NCBI GenBank assembly: GCA_003313425.1
Contig: NHZP01000111.1
Location: 1-64,000 of the forward strand
Source: Pseudopyrenochaeta lycopersici
Taxonomy: Eukaryota > Ascomycota > Dothideomycetes > Pleosporales > Pseudopyrenochaetaceae
Reading direction: 5' to 3'
Length of the DNA: 64,000 nucleotides
In this document: piece by piece, positions 52,801 to 63,769 of the stretch
Position numbering within the stretch: position 1 is the first letter of the stretch
How the letters are laid out: every line of letters starts with the position of its first letter
Translations under genes and position numbers: made by a program
Notes under the pieces: model-generated
Told to the model about the DNA's origin: nothing
Databases searched by the model: none
The model's input: the letters and a program-made list of their open reading frames with translations, nothing else

Positions 52801-53541
52801 TAGTATTAATCTCTTTGAGTCCCAGCATCCATGGACGCTCTCTAGCATATATACGCTCACCTTAACTTTCAAGTCGTAACGGCGCAACGCGAAAGCCAGG
52901 CTTTCTATCCATGCGCCATACGCCATACGCCATACGCGCTTGTATGGTTTATGGTGTAGTTACATGTGTTAGTGGTGTTGAAGGATAGACCGGAGTAGTG
53001 GTAGCCTGCATATCCCACGGGGGAGGTCAGGGTAAATGAAACAAGAAGAAGACTGTAGAAGACCTCGGGTCCGGTGTCCACAAAATGGCTTTGGCACCAG
53101 TGGGGACCCGTTTCCGGCCCCCAGAAAGGCGCCACAGATGGGTGATACCGAAATAGAAAGGGACCGAAAGACGAAAGGAACCGATACCGAAAAAGACCAA
53201 AATCATGGTAACTCTATTTTTGCCGCATCGCAAGGGCTGCGACAGCAATGAAGATTCAGAGCGTCTTTTATCAAGATGCTATACATGTACCCTTCCGGGC
53301 AATTTTTGGGGTATTGAACGTATTTATTATCAACTTTGGAACGGCACCATGTCCAGAGTCCCTCTAATCTGGATGCAACCGAAGCAGCAATAGACGCATT
53401 CTCAGAACAACACCACCACCACCAAACCCAGACAGTACCCCGTAGACCCAGATTTTGTATGCCCAATGACCAGAACCAACTCCCTATGTATTATGCATTG
53501 GACAAAAAGACCGACGCGGATCGCAAAAAAAATTTGATGCT
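52801..53541. other. No supported gene
   Basis: Lies between the F-box/ankyrin relic and the Reg1-type gene. The part beyond 53200 is probably its 3' untranslated region. Confidence 0.4.
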
Positions 53542-55355
53542 TCAGTTCCTCCAGCCAACATTCCAGATCACATAGGCTATATCTCGTGCCGTGTTCACCG
53601 TATCTACCACTCGATCTATGATGCCAGGTTGCTGAGCTTCTCCCTCATTGTCCTCAAACGGCATAAACAAACTAGATGCTGTTCTTCGGAGCCCGCCACA
53701 TTTCGATGTCTTAGTTGGGGTGCCGGGTCGATGTGCATAATTTGATGGCGTTGGAGTGCTGGGTAGCCTGATTCCATAAGCGCCAGACGGTTCGAATGGA
53801 TCATCATCTTCATCAGCCTCTGGAAGCAGGAAAATTGTCAATGGGTTCGGTGGCCACAACGTTTCGCATGAAGGTGAGGGTGATAGCCGACCTGAACGCC
53901 AGAATCCGAGAGAACGAGAAGGCTGCTGTTCTGTTACATCCGGCGAATTTGTACTATATTTAAGCGTTGTAGACGGCAGCTTAGCGATGGTTTTGCGGTC
54001 TCCGCTTGTACTGGTTCTCGAGCCTGTTCGTAACAATGGCCGTTTTCTGCGTGAGCGCTTCTTCATCATCATCACAATCTTGTCAGACGAGGAATCATCG
54101 TCATGGTACTTGGTCCAAGGGTTGTGATTGCAATCATCTTCATCATCATCGGCGTCTCTGCACTCGACAGCGATGCACTGGTCCACTTTATCGTCAAAGC
54201 GGATGTGTTTCTTCTCGCCCTGATCGGGGGTTTGCAATCCTGACGTGGCTCGCGAGAAGAAATAGTCAGTGGGTTCTGGATTTCTCGTTCTTGACATAAT
54301 TGAGGATACTGTGAGATCAGTTGCCGCTCGGCCAATGGTTGGTAGAGGCTTCCATCGCTCGAGAGTCACGCTAGTCGTCCGCTGGGCCTGCACTGCCTCT
54401 GTAGCCTGCTTGACTAATGAAGAATACGATAGCGACTTCTGCAGCATTACTTCCGACATGCTGCGTTTCTTGAGAATTGGCTTCCCAACACCATTGAGGA
54501 AAGAATTGGTTGTGGATAATCGGCTGACTGGCTTGGAGTTTTGCTGCGAGCCAAAGCGGTCCGATGCCTGCATAGGGCCATATAACCAGGTGACGTCTAC
54601 GTCCTTTAGCCTGTGTGGCTCGTTAGAATAGCAGGACCAAACCCGGGAGGCACGTGCACGGATGGGGATGATCGGCATCCAATGGCCAGGGCAGAACCGC
54701 GAGGGGCGGTCGAGACTCACCAGTTCAGCGTATCGGGCGGTATTGTCCTTAGCTTGAATTGGGCTTTCGCCCAGGTTCGCCACGATGCATTTTCGAGCCG
54801 GGAGCGCTCGCCATACACGTTCCGGTGCTCCACGATGTGCCGCCATGAGGCCCAAATGTCCTCCTCTCTCCATTCATATGATAAATAGTCGACATTATGT
54901 GAAGGTTCTTTACGCATTGCCGTGTCGTCCTCTGATATGGGAAGTGGATCTGGTGTTGGTAGGGGTGTATCTAAAGAAAGGCTCTCGGCAGGCAAGGGCA
55001 CTGGCGAAGATGGCCGGTTGCTCGATTCTATTATGCTCGTAGGACCCAAGTCAAAGGAATCGAGAGCACGTTTATATCGTCCTGCAGTGCCGTACTCCGG
55101 GAAGGATAGACCGTCGTCCTCGCTACTTGACTCTTCCGACTTAGTGTCCAGTGAGAGACTGCTAGAGGACACCGAGTGCAATGATGAGGTATGTGAAGAA
55201 CCCAGCGAGGGCGCACGCAAGTCTTGCAGCAAGTATTCAGTCCTACGAGGGACACCGAAGGCGTCGAGCGATAGCGATGTCGACGAGGTGGAGCGCGATA
55301 TTGGCGGGGCGTGTTGGAAGGGCGCACCCTCTGGCCTCGATAGCACCTCAGCCAT
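53542..55355 (-). CDS. Reg1-type PP1 regulatory subunit (DUF1752), 567 aa, one intron
   Basis: Family role: targets protein phosphatase 1 in glucose repression and stress signalling. Exon 1 (55355-54721) starts MAEVLSRPEGAPF, is Ser-rich, and carries NVDYLSYEWREEDIWASWRH and SRLENASWRTWAKAQF, the diagnostic conserved block. A 110-nt intron (54611-54720, GTGAGT...ACAG) splits the Trp codon of DTLNW-LKDVDVTWLYGP. Exon 2 has PILKKRSMSEVMLQKSL, a KKHIRFDDKVDQCIAVE segment (KHIRF fits the RVxF PP1-docking pattern), acidic and basic stretches, and a conserved C-terminus (VVDTVNTARDIAYVIWNVGW). Length and frame are intact (568 codons). It is probably a core host gene. Confidence 0.88.
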
Positions 55356-56409
55356 AGCTGAGGCCACGCGGGCTCAATGCTTCAATAGCAATCACAGTGA
55401 GATGCTGGTGGTGGATTTCGTCAGCCAAACTTCCTTCGCGATTTTCCCTCGGCTCGGTCTCGACATGGTTCCATTGCCATGGCGGCTCCTTCGTTAAGTA
55501 GAGTCGGAAAGGCGGGAGTTGTTGGGATGGTCGCTGTGCAAGAATGCCTCTGGGTAGACAACGCAAGGGAGCGGCAGGGCACGGGATGGCGTCTGTGTTA
55601 TCGAGACGCGTGGGAAGATGCAAAAAGATCGGAAGGTTGCAGCGTCGGGACGCAGAGACCAGTGGACTAGACCCCGTACGTTCTATCCCCCCCAGTCATC
55701 GTCCAGCGAGCCACTCACCCGCGGGAAACTTTATATGGCCGCTTCCACCCAGTCCTGATATACTGCTAAGCACCGCCGAAACGGTGAACCCCGCTGTCTC
55801 CCCACTTTCACAATAGCAGAAAGATACCGTCACTGTCGAACAAGATGGCAGCTTCGTCAGTAGGCCCACACTGTTGCATCTGCGCGACCGTTTGCCAATA
55901 CAAAAGGTGTAGACGTTCCGTTCCATGGTTATCTCCCTTTGGCTGCAAGCCGGGCTGTCGGATGTGATCGGCTGTGCAGACCCCAACAACGAGCCTCGAT
56001 GGAAGGAGCCTCGACCGTTGCTGCACGCTCACTGCGGCCGTTGCGGGGAAGCGAGGGACAGTAGCATTGATTTGGTATTACCTAGCAAGTCAAGGTACTA
56101 ATAATGTCTAGGCGACTATGGAAGGCGTAATTATGCGCTCCCATTACTCTTGCCGCCATGCTACTCGCTGTCGCGCTGCAACATACATTGGCCTAGCAGC
56201 CTAGCTTCTCAACATCATCCTTTCGTAAGACGACGAAAGCCACAGACTTCGTCCCTCGCCCGTACATCACGTTTGCGACACAATTGATTGCTGGCTGGTA
56301 AGATTTGTCCCCAGCGCTAACGTGATCCACCACCGAGCTGGCCAGATCAGATCACTGGGATGGCCACCCTCCAAAATACACCAAAAAGCCTGAATTTCAA
56401 TCTTAAGTA
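55356..56409. other. Upstream region of the Reg1-type gene, no other gene seen
   Basis: About 1 kb of mixed composition, likely holding the promoter and 5' untranslated region. Open frames on both strands (for example 55479-55816) have no recognisable product. Confidence 0.45.
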
Positions 56410-56665
56410 GCTCAACAACTACTTCATACTAACATCTAAAAATTGAAATATAAGCCGGTACATACATATCGCAGTACTTATTACAATATTAGAGAATGCA
56501 GTCTAGTGGTTGTTGAGGTTGTTTAGAAAAGTCTCTAACTATTTTGGCCCCGAACTCTGTGTCTGAACAACTACTAGCCTGCAAGTTCATTGTAATAAGT
56601 ACTGCGATATGTATGTGACGGCTTATATTTTAAATTTAAATGTTATTATGAAGTAGTTGTTGAGC
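56410..56665. mobile_element. MITE with ~85-bp inverted repeats and TA flanks
   Basis: The left arm (56410-56492) and right arm (56584-56665) are inverted copies with a few mismatches, starting GCTCAACAACTACTTCAT and including CATACATATCGCAGTACTTA. TA sits on both sides (56408-56409, 56666-56667). There is no coding capacity in the ~90-bp centre. It is a Tc1-mariner-type non-autonomous element. Confidence 0.85.
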
Positions 56666-57125
56666 TAACGTACATAGCAAGCGAACGACGAACCCCACCA
56701 AATTTGCGTAATGCATAAACTTCTAGCGTGAGCGGCAAGCGAAACGCCCAGGTCAGCGAAACGCCCACCCCACCAAGCTTTACAACTTTGCACGTTAATA
56801 ACTCAATCCTACAAGAAGCTACTACAGCTTATAGTAGCTTAAATTAATACTCTACTTCTATTACATCTTTCTTACACGTGCGCTTATTGTGTCCTGCCCC
56901 TCCACAGGTTTTACAGCGTCGGATACCCCCCTATACTAGCACCTCTCCGCACGCCTCTCCACCTTAAGTTGGGCCTCAACCTCCCTCTGAGCAATTAAGT
57001 CCTCTCCCTCCTCCTTTGATAGGGTCCCTCCCTGCTACATCCGCTTCTTCTTACGCTTTTTCCGCTCAGAAGCAGCTCTATTTGCCTGCTTAAGACTAGC
57101 TACTCTAGCTTCCAGCAACGCGTCA
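56666..57125 (-). pseudogene. Zinc-knuckle pogo/Fot transposase C-terminal relic
   Basis: The minus strand from 57125 reads LLEARVASLKQANRAASERK, a basic KKRKKKRM stretch, a TAG, EEGEDLIAQREVEAQLKVER, another TAG and a CCHC knuckle RRCKTCGGAGHNKRTC at about 56880-56925. It is homologous to 32483-32960. It begins exactly where the membrane protein gene ends, so the junction is an insertion or deletion breakpoint. The 3' flank (56700-56770) has a repeated AGCGAAACGCCCA motif. Confidence 0.7.
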
Positions 57126-59343
57126 TTGTATATTCTCCATTTCCATGTCATCCGCTTCCCTTCCCCGAGTCTCACAATTATCCGCCCGACTCCATCGACT
57201 TTTCAAACTCAGCCCCGTCAACGAGAACAGATGCCCACATTCCCCCATCGTCGGAACCTCCTTCTCCCTCCCAGTCCACGGCCCAATAGCGCGCCCTTCG
57301 GCCGCGATCCTCTGCAACTGAAACACCCCCATCTCAATCCAATCCAATCGTCTATGCAACCCCTTACCGGCCCTCCGCTGGACACACCCCACGATCTTGG
57401 GCAGACTTAGATTTGTCACAACAAGCAGCAGCGCCAGCGCAACCGTAAGAAAGAACCCCAGCGCCGAGAAGGACGTATGTGCCTGACTCCTTACCTTAAC
57501 CTTATCACAAAGCAACCTATGCTCCTTATCCCCTGGCGGAACAATGTGCTTGAGCAAATCGATCCCAGACCCAGTATCGAAGTCCGAGGGCCGGGTATAC
57601 ATCTGCGCCATCAACTGCATTCCCGCGAGACTTGTGTTCATCAGGTTTGCGACCTCGATCTGCCATTGCCTATCGGGTAGCGCGGCCGACACGCCAAACA
57701 AGGCGCCCGATGCCCAGAGGTAGCTGTTCGCGACGAGGTTCTCCTGGCCGATGAGACCGAGTTGGTTGTAGAGGCGCATGATGCGTATCGTCTGCCACAT
57801 GAAGTTGAATACGGCTTTCTGCGTCGGATTAAGCGCGGGCGAGTTCTTTGGGTCCGGGAATACGCCCAAAATCCCGGTTAGCGGCGAACAGTACCTCGGT
57901 TCGTGGGTACAGAGTTGGTACCGCTCTTGACAGCCGAGGAAGGAGATGGGGTTGGTCGACATGCAGAAGGAGCCGAAGAGGGTATCGTTGGCGCAGATGT
58001 TGGAGTCGAACCAGGGGTCTTGGATTGCGTTGCGGTAGCGCACGCGGTTTACGAGGGAGATCACCGTGAGGTCGGCGTTTAGGGATTGGAGTTCGGGGAT
58101 GGGGTCGAATTCAAGTTCAGTCGAGTTGCTGTTGAAAGTTGAGCTGAGGAAGCTGGAGATTTGGTTAGACGTTGTGATATAGGTATATGAAGGATATCCT
58201 TCGCATCGGGTGTAAAGTGCTACTTACGCTATGCCGTACGGTGTCTCCCCCCTTGCGGAAAGCAAGCTGTCTATAGAGAAGGTGAGGTCCGGCTCAAGAT
58301 TGTCAGGATCGCGGTGACGCCCAAACTCGTACGCGATAAACTCGGCGAAGGGGCTGCCGGTGAGTTCTAAAGTCTGCTCTTCCGAGACGTTGAACCACCC
58401 GTCTGTATATCTCTCGCCAGCTAGAGGCACACAAGAGAGCACTTTTTTGGCAGACACCCTGTCTCTAGGCCGTGTATTGATGCCCAAGTGAACGTCGGAA
58501 TGTACGAAGCCAGTATCCAGCTCGAGAGCCATTCCATTACAGATCCTTTCCTGGAATGGGCAGGGGACCAATTTCGATGTCATTTGGATAGTTGGGCGAA
58601 CCAGCATATCACAGACAGTGGAGTTTTCCACATAGCCATGGTTGTAGCAGATCTGCGAGTAGCTAGCTGCTCTTCGATAGGTGTTCCGTCCCCACAACAA
58701 GAGTGCATTAGCTGTCTCAAAGGTCTTTTGGTCCGTAAAATTGCTGTACTGCGAGACTTCTTCCAAAAAGCCGCAGGATTGGGTCGCTACTCGGACCTCA
58801 TCGTTGCGGACAAGGACTGTCGGCGTGATAAGAACTGCTATCCAGATGCCGAACATGTGGACGGTGGCGATGAAAATCAGAGGGAGAGCGCGTTTGTATG
58901 TGTCTAATCGATTCTTTTTGTGGCCGTACCCAACCTTGAAAAGGTCCAATATTAGCTGGAATTCGCTTTCTACATTCCGTAAGACAAGCTGGAGCTGGTG
59001 ATACACGTCATCTTGTGACCGTGGAGACGCGTTAATCTGATGTATCAGATAGCGAACAATTCCCCACATAGCTCCACCGGCAAATTTTATGCACAAGGTA
59101 ATGAATGCGACTAAAATTAGGCCATATCTATTCGGAAGTGTGAAAGTCGAGCCAAGAATGGCTCCCTTGCCTATACAGGTCAGCAGAAATTGTACATAGA
59201 GTCACTTGCGCAAACTGACTCCAATTAATCCAGAATCCGCAAGTTACTGTCTCGCAACCTTCTAAAGTCATCTTCAGTAAGGTGTGCTGACCTCGCTGAT
59301 TGGCTGACACCGCTCCCCCATAAGTATATTGTTGAGATACCAC
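57126..59343 (-). CDS. Large multi-pass membrane protein of unknown function (partial model)
   Basis: Exon at about 59180-58228 reads FTLPNRYGLILVAFITLCIK, HQLQLVLRNVESEFQLILDL, LPLIFIATVHMFGIWIAVLI and a Cys-rich extracytoplasmic region with N-glycosylation-like sites. A 75-nt intron (58153-58227, GTAAGT...CCAG) joins it to FLSSTFNSNSTELEF, LQSLNADLTVISLVNRVRYR and a last helix FSALGFFLTVALALLLVVTN before a cytoplasmic tail. The order matches a common uncharacterised fungal membrane family. The 5' part (59343-59190, CETVTCGFWINWSQFAQ) is in another frame; joining it would need a 25-nt intron or a frame repair. The start is therefore uncertain, and the C-terminus may be altered by the transposon junction at 57125. 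Confidence 0.65.
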
Positions 59344-60049
59344 GAGCCTCGTAGGTCGTGCCGTAAAGATCTAGGTAAGGCAAGTAGCTGTCCGGATATC
59401 GAATATAGGGTGGGCAACGCTATGTACGGCCCGGATACGTGCTAGAAATCGCATGAGCGAGAGCTTTGAAGGCTACCTTGCTCTACAGAACCTGTATGTG
59501 GAACCGAAATTCTTTGACAGTTTAATTCTGCCCTGATAAGAATAATTGAGCAAGGAACCTGGATCCCTATGAATAATTGAGCAATCTCATTCAGCTTGGG
59601 GCTGGTGACCAACGGATTATGCCGCTCCTGACCAATCCGGACCATGGTTTTTGGCGAGAGCGTCGCCAGCCGCAAGCCATCGGCGGTGGCAATGCCCGCC
59701 AGCTGAGCTTTGTGAAACTAGCTACCCACCTAATTCTTAATCGGAAGACGATCAGTTGCGGGTTGTGATGTCTGCACTACAACCGAAGGGACGTTGAAAC
59801 TATTTTTTACTGTTAGGATCATTTGTAGCTGCATGACGACCTTGGCAGGACCAAAATAGCAGACATACTTGGCAAGGCTATGCGTCGCTCCAGTTCGGTG
59901 GGTTAATTAGGTGGTTTTTGCCTTTGTAGATGTGACGGGGCTGACTCCAGAACACCGTAAAAACTCGCCATCTTCGACAACCGCTAGCAGGGGGGGTCCC
60001 ACCCACGCTAAACTTAGATTGCGTCTAATGCAACGTAATATGTAACTTT
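59344..60049. other. No supported gene
   Basis: Short frames only. Nothing recognisable on either strand. Confidence 0.4.
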
Positions 60050-60410
60050 AGTTCGCCCGGAGCGAGAGCTTGCATGAGCAGCTACGTCAACCTCAGCAGG
60101 ATCCTCATCAACCACAACAGCCTCTGAAGCTTCAGTAAGCTTGAGGCTTCGTCTCTTGCCTAATTTGAACAACTTGAGGTCGTGGTTAAGCTGTTTTGAA
60201 GCTGACGAGCGACCTTTTGCTCCTCGCGATAGGCAGCTTTCTGAAGCTTCAAATGCTCGCGCTCTTCCTTAGCTGTAACTCTCATTAGTCGCCTCTGTTC
60301 AAGCTGTTCTGCATTGAGCTGTTTCTGTTGCTTCCGTAGCTGAATAGCCTCACTTTTTTGGTGTCGGAGCTCCTCATCTTCATTGTCCTTCTGCTCCTAA
60401 CGAAGTCAGA
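60050..60410 (-). pseudogene. pogo transposase C-terminal relic
   Basis: Reads DEELRHQKSEAIQLRKQQK, REHLKLQKAAYREEQKVARQ and a broken basic tail. It matches the coiled-coil part of the relic at 6750-7290 (EEELQHQKSEAIKLREQQK). DDE core absent. Confidence 0.7.
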
Positions 60411-60622
60411 GCTATATATTTCTGGGCCCAGCATCAAGAAAAGATAGCTTATGGCCAAAATTGTTATGAAGTCTCCTTGCCCCTTGGGCTCCTTGAATTT
60501 TGGATCACTCGGTTCTTGAAGTACTAGTCCGGAGGCTGTGTTTGGCGTTCATGTGCCATAGCGAAATTGAAACTGTTTAAGTTAATTAAGTTAATTTACT
60601 TCAATCAACCGTCTTCGTGATA

Positions 60623-61401
60623 CTAATAGCAATCTAATGGACATGGTGACAAGCGCCCGAATTCCCTTAATGCCGAGCTCTTCTGCTGCCAAGCTGGCAG
60701 AGGTGAGCCAAGTAATACCAGCTCTTCAACGGCTCTTTTATGCAAGGTGATGCTCGCTTGGTCAGCTGCTGTCCAACCAAATCGCGTCTTTGGCGCTATA
60801 TTCCCACCCGCGCGTATTAATGGTGCGAAAGACTCCCATGAACCCGTGACTGCAGCCAAATGTAACGGCGTATTTCCATGGTGATCAATCGCGTTGACAT
60901 CGGCACCAAGCGATATCAGAAGCTCGACTGCTTGTTTCATACCCCGCCCAGCAGCATAGTGAAGAGGAGTGAGCATAGAGCAGTCCACTTGGAACGGCAA
61001 GACGCTACATATCCTAAGCCTGTTAATGATAGGTTCTATAAATCAACTAACCCTTGTGCAGCAAGTCAATGCAAGAGGGTTACTCCGTAACCATCAGCTT
61101 GTACTAGGTCGATGCCACGTAATAGTATCAGTCTCTCAAATGTTGGCTTGCGGTCCATGATAGTCGCCCACTCTACGACAGAAATATCACAGTTGCGTTC
61201 AAACCAAAAGGTTACCTCGTGCAATCCATCTGTTAGAGATTCTTTCATGCGTAGTCTATGTTGTCGACCCAGCTGGTCCATAGCCTCGAGCAAGCCGTGG
61301 TACGGCCTGCGTGAACTCAAAAGTAATGCAAAGGTATCGCTAGGCTGTAAGTAAAGCGCTGTTTCCCGCAAGAGCTCCACAGGGAGTGAAGAAAGAGACA
61401 T
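60623..61401 (-). pseudogene. F-box / ankyrin protein gene with one in-frame stop
   Basis: Starts MSLSSLPVELLRETALYLQP (F-box) at 61401 and continues to DGYGVTLLH. A TGA at 61066-61068 then stands where a Trp would fit before LAAQG. A 47-nt intron (GTTAGT...TGTAG, about 61006-61052) leads into PFQVDCSMLTPLHYAAGRGM and ankyrin repeats (QAVELLISLGADVNAIDHHG, GNTPLHLAAVTGSWESFAPL). The stop is at 60623. Apart from the TGA it looks complete. The family presumably recruits targets to an SCF ligase. Confidence 0.75.
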
Positions 61402-61543
61402 TGCACGTAAATAGAGAGCTATTCAAGACATTGGTACAGACACACATATAAATACATATAGACATGGTGCACAGGGGCGTTGATTATAGAATGTCTTAGT
61501 TGGAATCCAGAATTTCTAAACCTGACATAGAAACAATCCTCTG

Positions 61544-62280
61544 TCAAAGGTATTGCCAGCCTAGCTTCCTGAGACACTTCTGGATATCTTTCGCTGGAGC
61601 ATTTGAGAGTAGTTGACTGTGACGATGGTCGACATCGCCTGCCCAACGTGCAAGCAAATTGAGACAATGATTCTCCTCCATTACTCCCATAAGTGTCTCG
61701 CCAACCTCCCAGGTCGTGTGAGTAATGCCATCATCATCTTTCCACTGTAATAGAACGTAAAAGTCGTCAAATCTTGCTCGATTTGACCCCCAGTCGTAGT
61801 TCTCTCTGAGATACCCATGAATATAGACTAGGGGATCCGAGGTTGTAGAGAGCTGGGGCATGGATAAACAAATCTTGGGCTCCCTCTGCGATTGTTTCCC
61901 ATATCACAGTGAATACGGGGTCACCTTTCCCACCGGTTCGATTTGGTGCTCGCTCATCGAGGCGATAGAACACGACGTCCGTGCGCCAACTATTGTACCC
62001 AATGGTACCCCAATCTAAGTCGTAGTAGTAGGACGAATCTGGCATTGGTTTCCAGTCCGTCCAGCTCCAACTCGGTTAGTTCGCTGTCACTTTGGGATTT
62101 AACCTTCGGCGCTACCGTAACGAGACGCTTTCGGGCTGCTTCTGATAAATCTTCTTTCTCAAAATATGGGACGCAGTCATTGCGCTGTTTGGCGCTCGCC
62201 GTTGGGGCCTTCGACAACCGGGCTGCGGGTTGAAAAGCATCAAGAGCTTTGGCTCCTGTGTTCTCATCGACAGAACGCAA
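61544..62280 (-). pseudogene. Unidentified gene read in three successive frames
   Basis: Three overlapping minus-strand frames each look coding: SAKQRNDCVPYFEKEDLSEA and SQSDSELTELELDGLE (62280-61990), DWGTIGYNSWRTDVVFYRLD and DPVFTVIWETIAEGAQD (62045-61767), and RFDDFYVLLQWKDDDGIT with TTWEVGETLMGV (61861-61544). I could not place introns that join them cleanly, so frame shifts are likely. I do not recognise the family. The last part vaguely recalls a chromo-like domain (LLQWK...TWE), but this is weak. Confidence 0.4.
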
Positions 62281-62584
62281 CCACTGCGTAGCTGTTATGA
62301 TGGCATTGTATAATAGCTATGTACTCATTAATAAGGCCTGGAGTACGTTAGTGTAGAAGAGAGATTCACAGGACTTCGTAATGAAATAATGCGAGCGCTG
62401 TCTGATAAAGCTGAGATGAACGTCTCCCACTCGTTCTACAACATTTAGCACGTTACTCGTAATGATAGGAATTTAGATTACCTCGGCTCTAAGAGAGTCG
62501 CTGTGTACCATGTCCACTCTCTGGTGTACTACATATGATGAGTTTTTGGCGAAGGGGTAACGTAGTTGACAGAATAGCCTTCAG

Positions 62585-62626
62585 GTCCGTGCGCTTGGGT
62601 GCCAATTGGCATCCAAGCGCACGGAC
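62585..62626. repeat. 42-bp near-perfect palindrome
   Basis: Arms of 21 bases (GTCCGTGCGCTTGGGTGCCAA and its complement) match except for one G/A pair, with no spacer. It can form a strong cruciform or RNA hairpin. It lies between two minus-strand genes. Confidence 0.85.
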
Positions 62627-62746
62627 TACTCTCTTTGAACATTCCGTGTTAAGCCAGATGCTGGATATGCCTGTATAGCGCAAGAAAGCGGTTCATGCGT
62701 AATCCCTACGTATGCTCCGCGAGCGATTCCTGTAAACTATGGCTAT

Positions 62747-62979
62747 TTACAAACCCCACTTGCGTCCCATTTGAGCTGAATTGCAATCTGGACAGTTCTT
62801 ATCTAGGCGGTGCTCTCTGATAACTGTCAGTCTTCATCTGGAGCGGGTAGTTGGCTTACTTACATGGCAATAACGTTTGGGGGACATCTCTTATGGGTCT
62901 TCTGATATTTTTTGCACCATGCTCGAACAATGTATCGGAAGTGGGAACATTTGTACTGTACTTTCACGTAGTCGCACAT
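62747..62979 (-). CDS. 61-aa Cys/His-rich small protein, one 47-nt intron
   Basis: Exon 1 (62979-62864) reads MCDYVKVQYKCSHFRYIVRA and WCKKYQKTHKRCPPNV. The intron 62817-62863 (GTAAGT...TCAG) splits the Ile codon, and exon 2 (62816-62747) reads IEHRLDKNCPDCNSAQMGRK to a stop. Cysteines and histidines (C-x-H, W-C, H-x2-C, C-x2-C) are spaced as in a small zinc-binding fold. Similar short proteins beginning MCDY are, from memory, common in Pleosporales, with no known function. The gene appears intact. Confidence 0.7.
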
Positions 62980-63096
62980 GTTGGCAGGAGGTAGTGTGCT
63001 GTTGCGAACTTGGTAGGCTTCGGTCACATAGTTGTCTGTACTAAATAACGTACGCACCACCTCCATTCATCCCGCTAATTCCACCCGCGCACCAGA

Positions 63097-63462
63097 TTAG
63101 TTATAGAAAATACCTAAGAAAGACTGGTCCTTGTTCTCGTCATCGTATCCATATACTGAGTTATCAAGCGGAAAAAATGGTGTAAGTTGTAGTGCATGTT
63201 TATCGCTAATTCATGTATGAGGAGAACCACAAAGGATACAACTCACCCGCTGAGAACTGAGCTAGTGTTCTGCTCTCTGCGTCCCGGCAACTGTCAAATA
63301 GCGGCAAGAAGAACTCGATAGTGGGAAGATTAGGATCTTGTCCAGCATCAATGACGATAGGAAGGATTCCATTAGTCTCGCAATTGTATTCCAAGACGGA
63401 ACCTAAGTTTTGGCTAAGGCAAGTTGTGGAAGCGACAGAGCAAACGCAATAATGAATGTCAT
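63097..63462 (-). CDS. Small secreted protein with frame break at an A run
   Basis: The first ATG after a TATATATAG box (about 63573-63585) is at 63462 and gives a signal peptide MTFIIAFALSLPQLALAK. The frame then hits TAG because the run AAAA at 63408-63411 is one base short. The adjacent frame continues with NLGSVLEYNCETNGILPIV, FFLPLFDSCRDAESRTLAQF. A 91-nt intron (63156-63246, GTGAGT...TCAG) joins VYGYDDENKDQSFLGIFYN and a stop. The total would be 92 codons. Two mature cysteines. Possible effector-like protein; function unknown. Confidence 0.6.
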
Positions 63463-63714
63463 TCTGTCTCCGTTTGCAGTATGTGGTTGCCGTGAACGCT
63501 TACATTGAGTGGGCGTGATGAGGTATCTCAAATTGTCAAACACTGAGATGTCACTTCTTTCAGTAGTGTGTCTATATATAGGACTAGCAACGAGCGCTGC
63601 GCTCAGGTAGGAGACATTGCGGCATCTTTGACTAAGTTTAGACGCTTAGAGCCCATTTCGACCCCTGTGGACGTTCTTTTTACTTTCGGGCTGGAGTGTG
63701 GTGAGTGGCTAGTG

Positions 63715-63763
63715 TGGTGAGTGGTGAGTGGTGAGTGGTGAGTGGTGAGTGGTGAGTGGTGAG
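63715..63763 (+). repeat. Seven tandem copies of TGGTGAG
   Basis: Perfect 7-bp minisatellite immediately before the target duplication of the solo LTR. Confidence 0.9.
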
Positions 63764-63769
63764 TGTTCT

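Noticed and set aside
63390..63480. Alternative upstream frame of the small secreted protein (HYCVCSVASTTC)
   Set aside because: It has no start codon; the signal-peptide frame from ATG 63462 with one missing A fits the promoter position better.
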